DNA of 64,000 bases, taken from positions 806,001 through 870,000 of the forward strand of contig NZ_JBHLWM010000008.1 in NCBI RefSeq assembly GCF_042432815.1. The letters run 5' to 3'. A model generated the notes under the pieces. The model made no database searches and was not told the origin of the DNA. It worked only from the letters and a program-made list of their open reading frames with translations. Within the stretch, counting starts at the first letter, position 1. Each line of letters begins with the position of its first letter. Below are positions 1 to 9,383 of this stretch, piece after piece. Source of the stretch: Rhodopseudomonas telluris (GTDB lineage Bacteria; Pseudomonadota; Alphaproteobacteria; Rhizobiales; Xanthobacteraceae). The position numbers were made by a program, and so were the translations under genes.

Positions 1-888
1 GAACAGGAAGCCGTGGGCGTAGACGCGCTTCTGGATCGGGATGCCGGCCGACATCAGGAATGCCGGCCAATACACCGCGTGGAAGCGGATGATGTCCTTG
101 CCGATGACATGGACGTCGGCCGGCCAGTAGTGCCAGTTGGCGTCGCTCTCGTCGGGGAAGCCGACGCCGGTGATGTAGTTGGTCAGCGCGTCGACCCAGA
201 CATACATCACGTGCTCGGGATCACCCGGCACCTTGACGCCCCAGTCGAACGTGGTGCGCGACACCGACAGGTCCTTCAGCCCGCCTTTGACGAAACTGAT
301 CACCTCGTTGCGGCGGGCGTCGGGCCCGATGAAATCCGGCTGGTCCTCGTAGAGCTTCAGCAGCTTGTCCTGATAGGCCGACAGCTTGAAGAAGTAGCTC
401 TTCTCCTCGACCCATTCGACCGGTGTGCCCTGCGGACCGCGGCGCACCTGGTCGTCGCCGACGACGGTCTCGTCTTCGGCGTAATAGGCTTCGTCGCGGA
501 CCGAGTACCAGCCGGCGTAGCTGTCGAGATAGATGTCGCCGTTCGCCTGCATCCGCTTCCAGACTTCCTGGACCGAGCGGTGATGCTGCTCTTCCGAGGT
601 GCGGATGAAGCGGTCGTAGGAGATACCGAAGCGGTCGTCCATGTCGCGGAAGCGGCCGGCATTGCGGGAGGCGAGCACGTGCGTCTCGACACCTTCCTTC
701 TGCGCCGTCTGGATCATCTTCAGGCCGTGCTCGTCGGTGCCGGTGAGGAAGAACACATCCTTGCCGTCGAGCCGCTGGAAGCGAGCCAGCGCGTCGGTCG
801 CGATCGCCTCGTAGGCGTGGCCGATATGCGGCGCGCCGTTCGGATAGGAGATCGCCGTGGTGATGTAGAATGACTTTCGCTGCGCCAT
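1..888 (-). CDS. metG: Methionyl-tRNA synthetase, C-terminal part outside window
   Basis: Charges tRNA-Met with methionine in the cytosol. The 296 codons in the window encode the N-terminal Rossmann catalytic domain. The class I signature appears as GAPHIGHAYE near residue 20, followed by TGTDEHGLK, and the frame stays open to the window edge. The KMSKS loop and anticodon-binding domain would lie beyond position 1. The start is the ATG at 888, whose product begins MAQRKSFYITTAISYPNG, typical of the family. It lies 81 bases after holB in the same direction as tmk and holB, so all four minus-strand genes from the carboxypeptidase down probably form one transcription unit. The identification is secure; only the truncation limits it. 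Confidence 0.96.
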   Translation of the reverse strand, partial: MAQRKSFYITTAISYPNGAPHIGHAYEAIATDALARFQRLDGKDVFFLTGTDEHGLKMIQTAQKEGVETHVLASRNAGRFRDMDDRFGISYDRFIRTSEEQHHRSVQEVWKRMQANGDIYLDSYAGWYSVRDEAYYAEDETVVGDDQVRRGPQGTPVEWVEEKSYFFKLSAYQDKLLKLYEDQPDFIGPDARRNEVISFVKGGLKDLSVSRTTFDWGVKVPGDPEHVMYVWVDALTNYITGVGFPDESDANWHYWPADVHVIGKDIIRFHAVYWPAFLMSAGIPIQKRVYAHGFLF

Positions 889-969
889 GTGCGCGGACGC
901 CTTTCAATGAACGATCGTTTGAGAGCGGCGGCGAAGACCATCAGCCGGCAGATCACGGCCGAAACGGCG

Positions 970-2010
970 TCAGCGCACCGCCTCCGCGAGCTGCCCGAAC
1001 ACCGAGAAAACCAGCGGCTTGCGCTCGAGATTATAGGCTTCGGTGTCGCGCGCGGCGCGGCCGATCTTTTCCCACACCTCCGCCAACCGTGCAAGGCGCG
1101 GCAGTTCCGCGTTGGCGTCGCCGGTGCGCAGCCGGCCGGCGACCCAGCGATCGATGCTGTCGACGAAGGCCTGCAGGGAGACGCGATCGGTACCGCCGAT
1201 CGCCTCGCCCAACGCATGCAGCGCGCGCGGGTCGACATTGGGGAGGCTGTCGAGCAGCGCGGTCGTCTTCTGGTGCAGCGTCAGCGCGTCGCCGCCGAGC
1301 AGCGTCAGCGCGCGCGACACGCTGCCCTCGGACGCGGCAGCCGCATCGGCGAGCTTCGGATCACCGGCCTCGAGGTCCGTTGCCGCCACCGCGGCGCGGA
1401 TCACGTCGTCGGTCGCCAGCGGCCGCAGCATCAGCTTGCGACAGCGTGACAGGATGGTCGGCAGCACGCGCGCCGGCGAATTGCTGATCAGCAGAAACAG
1501 CGACCGCTGCGGCGGCTCCTCAATGACCTTGAGCAGCGCATTGGCCGAGGAGGCGTTGAGATCATCGACGGTATCGACGATACAGACGCGCCATCCTTCG
1601 ACCGCGGCGGTCGAGCCGAAAAAGCCAATTGTCTCGCGCGACTCGTCGACGGTGATGACGTTGCGCAGCACACCCTTGTCGTTGACGGAGCGCTCCAGCG
1701 TCAGCAGTCCGCCATGGGCTTCGGCGGCGACGTGGCGCACCACCGGATGCTCAGGATCGAGCGCCAGCGTCGCAGCGCCCTGCACCGCATCGGCCTGCGG
1801 ATCGCGATGCGCGAGAACGAACCGCGCCATCCGGTAGGCCAAGGTCGCCTTGCCGATGCCCTGCGCGCCGCCGATCAGCCAGGCATGGGCAATCCGGCCG
1901 CTGCGATAGGCGTCCAGCAACGCCTGCTCGGCGGCGGCGTGGCCGAATAGTGCCGTGGTCTCGCGCGGCGGTCTGGCGGCGATTTCAGCGGTCCCTTTAC
2001 GCGAACTCAT
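970..2010 (-). CDS. holB: DNA polymerase III subunit delta'
   Basis: Clamp-loader subunit of the replicative polymerase, 346 aa. An AAA+ P-loop reads GGAQGIGKATLAYRMARF near residue 50. It is followed by the sensor/SRC region: NALLKVIEEPP, then SNSPARVLPTILSRCRKL near residue 190, carrying the conserved SRC motif. The start ATG overlaps the tmk stop by four bases (ATGA), which implies translational coupling, and metG follows. The order tmk-holB-metG is conserved in alphaproteobacteria. The P-loop lysine is retained, as in other delta' proteins of this group, although E. coli HolB does not hydrolyse ATP. Confidence 0.95.
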   Translation of the reverse strand: MSSRKGTAEIAARPPRETTALFGHAAAEQALLDAYRSGRIAHAWLIGGAQGIGKATLAYRMARFVLAHRDPQADAVQGAATLALDPEHPVVRHVAAEAHGGLLTLERSVNDKGVLRNVITVDESRETIGFFGSTAAVEGWRVCIVDTVDDLNASSANALLKVIEEPPQRSLFLLISNSPARVLPTILSRCRKLMLRPLATDDVIRAAVAATDLEAGDPKLADAAAASEGSVSRALTLLGGDALTLHQKTTALLDSLPNVDPRALHALGEAIGGTDRVSLQAFVDSIDRWVAGRLRTGDANAELPRLARLAEVWEKIGRAARDTEAYNLERKPLVFSVFGQLAEAVR

Positions 2011-2756
2011 GCCAATCGCGCTTTCGACTTGGATTTGGTTGTCTTCGCACCGGGCTTGCCCTTGTGCTTGCTGTTTGGCTTGGCCTGCGGCCAGCCGAGC
2101 AGCCGGTCCTGCACCGCCAGCCAGATCCGATCGGCGACGAGCTTCGGCTCGCCTTCCGCATCGATCAGCACGCAGCGTTCCGGCTCGGCCATGGCGATCT
2201 GCCGATAGGCGTTACGCAGCTTGCGGTGAAAGTCGGCATTCTCGCCCTCGAACCGGTCGGGCGCCGCATTGCCGCGGCGGACCGCGGCTCGCTTCAGTCC
2301 AATCTCGACCGGAATGTCGAGGATCGCGGTGAGGTCCGGCTTCATCGCCCCTATCGTCACGTCCTGCAAAGCGTTGAGCAGTGCCGGGCTGACGTCCCCG
2401 AGCTTGCCCTGGTACACGCGGGTCGAGTCGTAGAATCGATCGCACAGCACCCAGACACCGCGCGCCAGCGCCGGTTCGATCAGCGTACGGACATGGTCAT
2501 CGCGCGCAGCGGCGAACAACAACGCCTCGGCTTCCGAGCCGCCGATCAGGCGACCGATTCCCGACAGCAGCAGGTGCCGGATAATCTCTGCGCCGGGCGA
2601 GCCACCCGGCTCCCGCGTCACCAGCGTCGCCTGCCCCAACTTCTCGAGACGTTCGGCGAGCAGCTTGATCTGCGTCGACTTGCCAGCCCCCTCGCCGCCC
2701 TCGAAGGTGATGAAATGGCCGCGGGATGAAGCGGTTTGTGAGGTTTGCTCAACCAT
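2007..2756 (-). CDS. tmk: Thymidylate kinase
   Basis: Phosphorylates dTMP to dTDP for DNA synthesis, 249 aa. The P-loop FEGGEGAGKSTQ lies near residue 19, the DR(F/Y) dTMP-binding motif appears as CDRFYDSTRVYQG near residue 98, and a LID segment with RFEGENADFHRK lies near residue 155. The frame is open upstream to 2900. I chose the ATG at 2756 (MVEQTSQTASS) because it leaves the usual short leader before the P-loop, and the upstream extension would overlap the carboxypeptidase gene. The C-terminal tail is lysine-rich (KPNSKHKGKPGAKTTKSK). The stop overlaps the holB start by four bases. Confidence 0.95.
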   Translation of the reverse strand: MVEQTSQTASSRGHFITFEGGEGAGKSTQIKLLAERLEKLGQATLVTREPGGSPGAEIIRHLLLSGIGRLIGGSEAEALLFAAARDDHVRTLIEPALARGVWVLCDRFYDSTRVYQGKLGDVSPALLNALQDVTIGAMKPDLTAILDIPVEIGLKRAAVRRGNAAPDRFEGENADFHRKLRNAYRQIAMAEPERCVLIDAEGEPKLVADRIWLAVQDRLLGWPQAKPNSKHKGKPGAKTTKSKSKARLA

Positions 2757-2758
2757 TC

Positions 2759-4015
2759 TCAGAGCTTTGCCATGCCGGCTCGAAACACTCCGATGACCAA
2801 CTCGCTGGCGCCATCCATGGCGCGCCGCATCGTCGAGCCTGTCGGATTCGCCTCCGCGGCCTGCAGCGGGATTTCGACCGCGAGATTCGGCCCGCGCCAC
2901 ACCCTCACCACACCTATCCGGCGCCCGGGCTCGACCGGTGCCGCGACGGGGCCCGTATAGACGATCCGCGCGATCAGCTTGTCGCTCCCGTTCTTACGCA
3001 CCATCACCCGCACCGGCTCTGCCGGCGTCAGCGGCACATAGCGCTTCTCACCGCCAAACACCCGCGCGTAGCCGACAGTTGCATCGGAGGCGAACAGCGC
3101 GCGCGACTCGAAATTGCGGAAGCCCCATTCCAGCAGCTTCTTCGCCTCCGTGGCGCGGTCGTCGATGTCGTCGACGCCGTTGACCACCACGATCAGCCGC
3201 ATGCCGTTCTGCACCGCCGAACCGACCAGACCGTAGCCGCCATCCTTGGTGTAGCCGGTCTTGAGGCCGTCGGCGCCGGGCATCAGATTAAGCAGCGGGT
3301 TGCGATTTGTCTGGCGGATCTTGTTCCAGGTGAATTCCTTCTCGCTGAACAGCTTGTAGTAGTCCGGGTAGGTCAGGATGAGGTGACGCGCGAGCCGCCC
3401 GAGTTCGCGCACGCTCATCTTGTTGGCGGGATCCGGCAGGCCGTTGGAGTTGGCGAAGCTCGATTGCGTCAGGCCGAGTTCGCGGGCCCGCTTGGTCATC
3501 CGCTCGACGAAAGCCTGCTCGGTGCCCGCGATCCCTTCGGCGAGGGCGATGCAGGAATCGTTGCCGCTCTGGATGATCGCGCCGTGCAGCAGATCGTCGA
3601 CCGAGACGCGGCTGTGAATCTCCGCGAACATCGTCGAGTTGCCGGCCGGCGCGCCGCCGCGCCGCCAGGCGTATTCGCTGATCTTGTATTCGTCGGTGAG
3701 CTTGATCTCGCCTTTCGCCAGGAGACTGAAGACGAGTTCGACCGTCATCAGCTTCATCATGCTGGACGGCGGCCGCAGCTCGTCGGCGTTCTTCTCGAAC
3801 AGCACGCTGCCGCTCTCTGCGTCGATCAGGATCGCGCTCGGCGCCTCGGTCTCGTAGCCGCCGACGACTTCTTCCTTCTTGGCGCCCTGAACGCTCTGGT
3901 TCGCGGCGAGCACCGGACCCGCGCCGATCGCCATCGCCAGCACGCCGGCCAACAGCGCGCGCCACGATGACGCGCGGCGCAAGCGAGGACGGGACAGCGA
4001 CGTGAGCAAAGCCAT
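2759..4015 (-). CDS. D-alanyl-D-alanine carboxypeptidase (low-molecular-weight PBP, peptidase S11)
   Basis: Trims the terminal D-Ala of peptidoglycan pentapeptides in the periplasm. All three serine-enzyme motifs are visible: SxxK as PPSSMMKLM (Ser85 in this start numbering), SxN as QSGNDS, and KTG as LKTGYTKDGGYG. A C-terminal PBP5-like beta domain follows. The N-terminus has an arginine-rich n-region and a hydrophobic core (LLAGVLAMAIGAGPVLA), a convincing signal peptide. I prefer the ATG at 4015 (418 aa) for this reason; in-frame ATGs at 4078 and 4156 would put a long polar leader ahead of it. The gene is two bases upstream of tmk on the same strand, probably the first gene of that unit. 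It resembles DacF/DacC types; which one is not resolved. Confidence 0.9.
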   Translation of the reverse strand: MALLTSLSRPRLRRASSWRALLAGVLAMAIGAGPVLAANQSVQGAKKEEVVGGYETEAPSAILIDAESGSVLFEKNADELRPPSSMMKLMTVELVFSLLAKGEIKLTDEYKISEYAWRRGGAPAGNSTMFAEIHSRVSVDDLLHGAIIQSGNDSCIALAEGIAGTEQAFVERMTKRARELGLTQSSFANSNGLPDPANKMSVRELGRLARHLILTYPDYYKLFSEKEFTWNKIRQTNRNPLLNLMPGADGLKTGYTKDGGYGLVGSAVQNGMRLIVVVNGVDDIDDRATEAKKLLEWGFRNFESRALFASDATVGYARVFGGEKRYVPLTPAEPVRVMVRKNGSDKLIARIVYTGPVAAPVEPGRRIGVVRVWRGPNLAVEIPLQAAEANPTGSTMRRAMDGASELVIGVFRAGMAKL

Positions 4016-4177
4016 GCGACAAGTTCCGGGAGCGATGTCGAACAACACGTGCGTTCTCGCATCGAGATCGGACAGCATGTCGCGGCCCGTTTTCAATTGT
4101 GGTGACGCGGGATCAATCCTATCGTGAGCGTCGCTGCGCTTCCACATAAACTCCAATCAATTCAGGGCGGAAACGGC

Positions 4178-5125
4178 ATGGAATCGACGAGGACCGTCGC
4201 GGTCAACGGGATCGAATTGTTCTTGCGCGAGCAGGGCCAAGGACCGCTGGTGCTGCTCTGTCACGGCTGGCCGGAGCTATCCTATTCCTGGCGCCACCAG
4301 ATCGGTGCGATCGCGAATGCCGGTTTTCGCGTCGTTGCTCCTGATATGCGCGGCTTCGGCCGCTCGAGCGCGCCGCAGCCGATCGAGGCCTACAGCATTT
4401 TCGATCTGGTCGGCGACATGGTCGCGCTCGTCGCCGAACTCGGGGAAACCCGTGCGGTGATCATCGGCCACGATTGGGGCGCGCCGGTCGCCTGGCATGC
4501 GGCGCTGTTCCGTCCGGACCTTTTCACCGCGGTCGCTGGACTCAGCGTGCCGCCACCGTGGCGCGGCAAAGGCCGTCCGCTGGAACAGTTGAGTGCGGCA
4601 GGCGTCACCAATTTCTATTGGCAGTACTTTCAGAAGCCCGGCATCGCCGAGAGCGAATTCGAGCGCGACGTCGCCGCCACCGTGCGCGGCATGTTGTGCG
4701 GCGGTTTCGCCGACCCAGGCCGCTCGCTGTTCATTCCGGAGGGCCGCGGCTTTATCGGCCGCTCGGCGGCGACGCTGCCGCTGCCGGACTGGTTGAGGGA
4801 GACCGAACTGGCCTACTTCATCGAGCAGTACAAAAAGAGCGGTTTCCGCGGCGGCTTAAACTGGTACCGCAATATCGACCGCAATTGGGATCTGACCGCA
4901 CCGTGGCAAGGCGCCCAGATCCATCAGCCATCGCTGTTTATTGCCGGCGCCAATGACCCTGTGATCTCCGACAAGATGAGCGGCAAGCATCTTGCCGCGA
5001 TGGACCGTGTCTTGCCGAACCTGAAGCGCAAGCTGATCATCGACGGCGCTGGCCACTGGATCCAGCAGGAAAAGCCGTCCGAGGTCAATGCGGCGCTGAT
5101 CGACTTTCTGAAACAGGTGACGTGA
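4178..5125 (+). CDS. Alpha/beta hydrolase of the epoxide hydrolase type
   Basis: A 315-residue cytosolic alpha/beta-hydrolase. The oxyanion-hole motif HGWPE and the nucleophile elbow GHDWGA (nucleophilic Asp) are the hallmark pair of soluble epoxide hydrolases. DMRGFGRS lies between them, and the catalytic histidine sits in GAGHWIQQEKP near the C-terminus. Lid-domain tyrosines (e.g. FYWQYFQ) are present, consistent with epoxide ring opening to a vicinal diol. The start is the ATG at 4178, preceded by GGGCGGAAACGG; the in-frame codon at 4124 would add 18 residues before the conserved beginning. It is divergent from the carboxypeptidase and monocistronic. A haloalkane dehalogenase is less likely because HGWPE is the epoxide hydrolase form. 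The substrate is unknown. Confidence 0.85.
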   Translation: MESTRTVAVNGIELFLREQGQGPLVLLCHGWPELSYSWRHQIGAIANAGFRVVAPDMRGFGRSSAPQPIEAYSIFDLVGDMVALVAELGETRAVIIGHDWGAPVAWHAALFRPDLFTAVAGLSVPPPWRGKGRPLEQLSAAGVTNFYWQYFQKPGIAESEFERDVAATVRGMLCGGFADPGRSLFIPEGRGFIGRSAATLPLPDWLRETELAYFIEQYKKSGFRGGLNWYRNIDRNWDLTAPWQGAQIHQPSLFIAGANDPVISDKMSGKHLAAMDRVLPNLKRKLIIDGAGHWIQQEKPSEVNAALIDFLKQVT

Positions 5126-5160
5126 CGGGCGCGACCGCCCGAAAGGCGTCGCGGACTGGC

Positions 5161-6108
5161 TCAGTAAAGTCCGCGCGCCGACAGCAGGTTGCCGATCTGG
5201 TCGTCTGAGCGCTGCGGCGCCGCGCTCTCGCGCGGTTCGGCGGACGCATAGTTGCCGTCGCTGTCGTACGACACCATACGGGTATTGCGAGCCAGCGTGC
5301 GGCCGTTGTTGCGGGAGCTTCGCGAAGCCGAGATTTCGGACGTGGCGCTGACCGAGGCTACATCGGCTGAGGTATTGCCCAGCGAATAAGGACGGCCTTC
5401 GGGCATCGGAACGTCGCCGCGAATAGCACGGCTCGCGATCCCGCCACCTTGCATGTCCGGCACGAACGGACGCGCCGACGCCACCCGCACCGTCGACGGC
5501 GCCGGGGCTGGTTCGTTGGTGCGCAGCGTCGCCATCAGCTGGCGGTCGTCGGAGCCTTCGAGCGGCGCGCGGCCGACATATTCGACGCGGACGCGTGCAG
5601 TTCCTTTATGTTTGAATTCAAGAAGTTCTGCGGCTTTGTTAGAAACGTCGATGAGCCGGTTGCCGTGATACGGGCCGCGGTCGTTGATGCGCACGACCAG
5701 CGAACGGCCATTGCTCAAATTGGTGACGCGCGCGTAGGACGGGATCGGAAGGGTCGGATGTGCGGCGGACAGCGACGCCATGTCGAACACTTCGCCGTTG
5801 GCAGTCAGCCGGCCGTGGAAGTCGGTGCCATACCAGGAGGCCAAGCCCTCGGCGCGGTAGTTTACGTCTTCCTGGGGCACGTAGACCCGGCCTGCAACAA
5901 CGTAAGGCTTGCCCACCCGATACGTCCCGCCGCCCTTCGGCACTGGCTCGCCCAGACCGACAACCCGGGGACTCGACGACACGCCGTATTTCGGATCGAC
6001 TCGGCTGAAGGCCCCGTTCTGCGCGCAATTGGCGAGAGCCAAGCACGCACCAGCGGCGGCAACGACGCGCGCGGCCCGGCCAAACGAATCTCGCTCGCGA
6101 ATCCCCAT
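5161..6108 (-). CDS. rlpA: RlpA-family septal lytic transglycosylase, lipoprotein
   Basis: Cleaves denuded peptidoglycan at the division septum. The start at ATG 6108 gives 315 aa with a lipoprotein signal ending in LALANC (lipobox Cys about residue 24). The double-psi beta-barrel runs about residues 85-175 (EGLASWYGTDFHGRLTANGE, NLSNGRSLVVRINDRGPY). The acidic and histidine residues thought to be catalytic in Pseudomonas RlpA are kept in GEVFDMASLSAAH. The C-terminal 140 residues are Ser/Ala/Arg-rich and disordered-looking. I see no SPOR domain, which E. coli and Pseudomonas RlpA carry for septal targeting. An upstream in-frame start at 6246 would spoil the signal peptide. Confidence 0.9.
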   Translation of the reverse strand: MGIRERDSFGRAARVVAAAGACLALANCAQNGAFSRVDPKYGVSSSPRVVGLGEPVPKGGGTYRVGKPYVVAGRVYVPQEDVNYRAEGLASWYGTDFHGRLTANGEVFDMASLSAAHPTLPIPSYARVTNLSNGRSLVVRINDRGPYHGNRLIDVSNKAAELLEFKHKGTARVRVEYVGRAPLEGSDDRQLMATLRTNEPAPAPSTVRVASARPFVPDMQGGGIASRAIRGDVPMPEGRPYSLGNTSADVASVSATSEISASRSSRNNGRTLARNTRMVSYDSDGNYASAEPRESAAPQRSDDQIGNLLSARGLY

Positions 6109-6354
6109 AGATCCCCAAATATCATTACCGTGGTAAGCCGCCCATTCCGGACTTGCCCGAGCCACGACGTCGCCACCGGCCCACAACAGCAGCGACCAGT
6201 GACCATATCGCAGAGCGATCAAGGCGAAAATGGGGTGACCCGTCACATGGTTAACGGAGGCCTTCTGCTGCCCGCGGCGCAGCGCGGCTCCCGCACCCGC
6301 TTGCGTCGCTGGCGATTTGACGGAATGCTCAGGCGCTCATCAGAGGAATCGTCC

Positions 6355-7533
6355 GTGACCATCCCAGTTCTCGATCGGATCCAGGCTCGCAACGATCTCG
6401 CCTGGGCGATCGCCATCGGCGGCATCAGCACCGTCGCGTTCGGCGCCCTGCTCTATACCTCGTGGCATTTTGCCGGCACGCTGTTCCTGATCTTTGCCGG
6501 CATTCTGTTCGGTGTGTTTCTCAACGCACTGACGGAGCTACTCGGAAAGGCGGTCGGCGGACCACATGGCGCGCGGCTGGCGCTGGTGTGCTTCCTGCTG
6601 GCTGCGATGTTCGTCGGCATCTCGGTGCTGGGTGGCAGCACGATCGCCCAGCAGGCCACGGCGCTGTCCGGCACCATCAAGACGCAGATCGTCAACGTGA
6701 AGAACTTCCTGGAGCATCAGGGCGTCGACACCAGCTTCATGGAGCTGAACGCAGGTCTCAACGCCGCCAACACGGCCAACGCCGGAAGCACTGCTGCCGA
6801 GTCACAGCCGGCGCCGCAGCCGCGCAACCTGCCGAGCGCCGGCGAAATCGCTTCAGGAGGCGGCGCGATCGTCAGTCAGACGCTCAAGCTGATCCTCGGC
6901 ACCATCGGCGCCGTCGGAAACTTCTTCATCGTGCTGTTTCTCGGCCTCGCCTTCGCGGCGCAGCCGGACGTGTATCGGCGCGGCCTCGAGCGCGTCGCGC
7001 CGTTGCGCTATCGACCACAAGCCAGCGCCATCGTCAAAGACACTGGCGAGATGCTGAAGCGGTGGTTGCTGGCGCAGCTCATCACCATGACGGTGGTGTT
7101 CGCCGTGACCGCGACCGGGCTGTCGCTGATCGGCATCCCGGGTGCTTTCATCCTCGGCATCCAGGCCGGGCTGCTGGCGTTCATCCCGACAGTGGGCGCG
7201 ATCCTCGGCGGCCTGATCATCGTGCTGGCGGCGATCGCATCGGGCTGGTTTGCGGTGCTGAGCGCCTTCCTGCTGTTCCTCGGCGTGCATGCGCTCGAAA
7301 GCTACATCCTGACTCCGTTGATCCAGCGCCAAGCGATCGACATCCCGCCGGCGACGCTGTTCGCGATGCAGATCCTGCTCGGCATCGTGTTCGGCCTGTG
7401 GGGCCTGGCGATGGCGCTGCCGCTGATGGCAATCGGCAAGGTGGTGATCAATCACCTCCGTGCCGAAGGTCCGGGGCCCGACGTCGTGACCAGCGCCCCG
7501 CCGATCGTGTTGGCGCCTAGCCCGGAATCGTAA
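6355..7533 (+). CDS. AI-2E family (PerM/UPF0118) transporter
   Basis: Polytopic inner-membrane protein, 392 aa. Members include E. coli TqsA and Na+/H+ antiporter-like proteins, so the transported substrate here is not predictable. Two hydrophobic segments open the protein (AWAIAIGGISTVAFGALLY, FAGTLFLIFAGILFGVFLNA). A soluble stretch about residues 110-160 rich in Asn/Ala/Pro follows, then the conserved block with FLGLAFAAQPDVYRRGLERV and LLAFIPTVGAILGGLIIVL. The GTG at 6355 is chosen because AGAGGA lies eight to nine bases upstream; an ATG at 6325 is an alternative. The frame stays open far upstream, antisense to rlpA, but that part is not protein-like. Confidence 0.88.
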   Translation: MTIPVLDRIQARNDLAWAIAIGGISTVAFGALLYTSWHFAGTLFLIFAGILFGVFLNALTELLGKAVGGPHGARLALVCFLLAAMFVGISVLGGSTIAQQATALSGTIKTQIVNVKNFLEHQGVDTSFMELNAGLNAANTANAGSTAAESQPAPQPRNLPSAGEIASGGGAIVSQTLKLILGTIGAVGNFFIVLFLGLAFAAQPDVYRRGLERVAPLRYRPQASAIVKDTGEMLKRWLLAQLITMTVVFAVTATGLSLIGIPGAFILGIQAGLLAFIPTVGAILGGLIIVLAAIASGWFAVLSAFLLFLGVHALESYILTPLIQRQAIDIPPATLFAMQILLGIVFGLWGLAMALPLMAIGKVVINHLRAEGPGPDVVTSAPPIVLAPSPES

Positions 7534-7819
7534 CGACCGTGTTGGTGTGCTCGACCTCCGGGGGCGCCGCGAAGAAAGCGCTGACGAGGCCGCGCCATTC
7601 GGCGAAGTTTTCGGAGCCCCGGAAATCCACAGTGTGGTTCTCCAGCGTCTCCCACTTCACCATCAGCCGATAGCGCTGCGGCTTCTCGATCGAGCGATGC
7701 AGCTCGAAGCCGTGGAAGCCCTTCGAGCGGCCGAACGCGGCGCCCGCCTTGGCCACGGCGGCTTCGAAATCGGCTTCGCTGCCCGGCTTGATGTCGATCT
7801 GTGCAATTTCGGTGATCAT
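7517..7819 (-). CDS. Antibiotic biosynthesis monooxygenase (ABM) fold protein
   Basis: A 100-residue single ABM/dimeric alpha-beta barrel domain. It begins MITEIAQIDIKPGSEADFEA and contains GFHGFELHRSIEKPQRY and the typical WETLENH motif. Such proteins are small cofactor-independent or haem-degrading monooxygenases, or have no known substrate. No asparagine/tryptophan pattern clearly marks it as an IsdG-type haem oxygenase. The start is the ATG at 7819; an upstream extension to 7930 has no family similarity. Its last 17 bases overlap the 3' end of the convergent transporter gene. Confidence 0.8.
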   Translation of the reverse strand: MITEIAQIDIKPGSEADFEAAVAKAGAAFGRSKGFHGFELHRSIEKPQRYRLMVKWETLENHTVDFRGSENFAEWRGLVSAFFAAPPEVEHTNTVVTIPG

Positions 7820-7954
7820 GCGCGGCGTCCCTCGCTGTTGTCTGAGGGCAAGAGCCTTATCGCAGCCCGCGCCGCAATTGAAGCGGACGAGTGGACGACG
7901 GCTCAACTTGGCCGTCGTGGCTGTTCGCAACGGAGGGGGAGGCCTTAAGCCTCG

Positions 7955-9190
7955 TTACGCGCCGATGCTCATCGCATTGCGGGCGATCACCTGCTGGCGC
8001 GGCTCCTGGCGCTGTGCGGCCCGGCGACGGCCCTGCTCCAGCGACAGGGGTTCTTCGACCGTCGCGACCACGCGGTTCCGGCCGCCGCGCTTGGCTTGGT
8101 ACAACGCCGTGTCGGCGGCTGCGAGCAGCACCTCCAGCTCGATATTCGCCGGTCCGCCGGCGATGCCGATGCTGACCGTGGTGGCGATCGGCGCGCCGTC
8201 GACTTCGAGGCCACAATTCTCGAATGCCTCGCGGACCCGCTCAGCGGCGGTCATGGCCTCATCGATCGAGCACGGCAACAGCGCCGCGAACTCCTCGCCG
8301 CCGATCCGGCCGCACAAATCCGACATGCGCAGCGAGCCCGAAACGATGGCGGCGAACAGCTTGATGACCTCGTCGCCGGCCGGATGTCCGAACCGGTCGT
8401 TGATCGACTTGAAGTGATCGAGATCGAAGATCATTACGGTCACGGGGCGCCCCGCCTCGGCCTCGCGCTCGATCATCCGCGCGGTCGCTTCCGAGAAGCC
8501 GCGGCGGTTGAACAATCCGGTCAGCGGGTCCAGCGATGCGGCGGTCTTATGGGCGCGGACGGTGCGCTCCGACACCAGCATGAAGATCACGAACACAGTG
8601 CCGACGGCGTACAGCACGAGCTCGATCGCGAAGATCAGCACCCAGATGTTGTTGGAGGTGCCGATACCCTGCGTCGGCAGCAGCTCGGCCAGAATGATCG
8701 GCAGCATCAGAACGGCGCCGTGCAGCAGCGGCACCAGCATCGCCGGCCATTGCCGCTTCATCGTCTTGCGACGCTCGGCGAACAGCTGGCCCGCCGTAAG
8801 CGCCGCGTAGATCGCGACCAGGCCGGCCCCGATTGCAACGCGGAGCGACGATAGCTCTTCCGGCAGGCTGACGACCGCCGCGGCCCAGGCGATCGCGCCG
8901 AGCACGAGTCCCGGCCAATTCGGCTTCAGCCCGTGAAAGACCCGCGCGGCATTCCATACCATCCCGCAGGCGATGAAGCCGGCGCTGGCGAGCGACAGCA
9001 CCACGATCTCCGGGACGTAAGGACTGAGAAACTGCCACTGCGCCACCGCTGCGGCCCCGAGCAGATAGGCACAGCCCCACCAATTCAACGCCCGGATTTT
9101 TTCCTGCCGTCCGAAGTACAGCAGCATTCCCCCAAGTAGCGTGCAGATCAGCGTCGCAACCAGGAATAACGTCGAGAAATCAAGCGACAT
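7955..9190 (-). CDS. Membrane-bound diguanylate cyclase (GGDEF)
   Basis: Makes cyclic di-GMP from two GTP. The 411-residue protein has about six N-terminal membrane helices (residues 5-230, starting TLFLVATLICTLLGGMLLYF) and then a GGDEF domain. Active-site residues are intact: DPLTGLFNRRGF, FDLDHFKSINDRFGHPAGD and the signature GRIGGEEFAALLP. An inhibitory I-site RMSD lies exactly five residues before GGEEF, so product feedback is expected. The C-terminal tail is Gln/Arg-rich. The start ATG at 9190 puts the first helix directly at the N-terminus; the longer frame to 9379 overlaps the ribosomal operon terminator side and looks non-coding. No EAL domain is present. Confidence 0.92.
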   Translation of the reverse strand: MSLDFSTLFLVATLICTLLGGMLLYFGRQEKIRALNWWGCAYLLGAAAVAQWQFLSPYVPEIVVLSLASAGFIACGMVWNAARVFHGLKPNWPGLVLGAIAWAAAVVSLPEELSSLRVAIGAGLVAIYAALTAGQLFAERRKTMKRQWPAMLVPLLHGAVLMLPIILAELLPTQGIGTSNNIWVLIFAIELVLYAVGTVFVIFMLVSERTVRAHKTAASLDPLTGLFNRRGFSEATARMIEREAEAGRPVTVMIFDLDHFKSINDRFGHPAGDEVIKLFAAIVSGSLRMSDLCGRIGGEEFAALLPCSIDEAMTAAERVREAFENCGLEVDGAPIATTVSIGIAGGPANIELEVLLAAADTALYQAKRGGRNRVVATVEEPLSLEQGRRRAAQRQEPRQQVIARNAMSIGA

Positions 9191-9383
9191 GATGCGAATT
9201 TCCAGGCGAGTCGAGTGAGCAGTCTGCAACGCGACGGATGTGCGGAAGTGCCCCGTATCTTTTCCAATGTCGTTGCACCGCGTTGAAATCGCGTGTGTGC
9301 AAAGCCTCGCTTTGACGGCGAAATTTCCAAAAATGCAATGTAACGGCGGCTCGCGAAGCGGTCGGCGAGCGTGGCACAAACAA

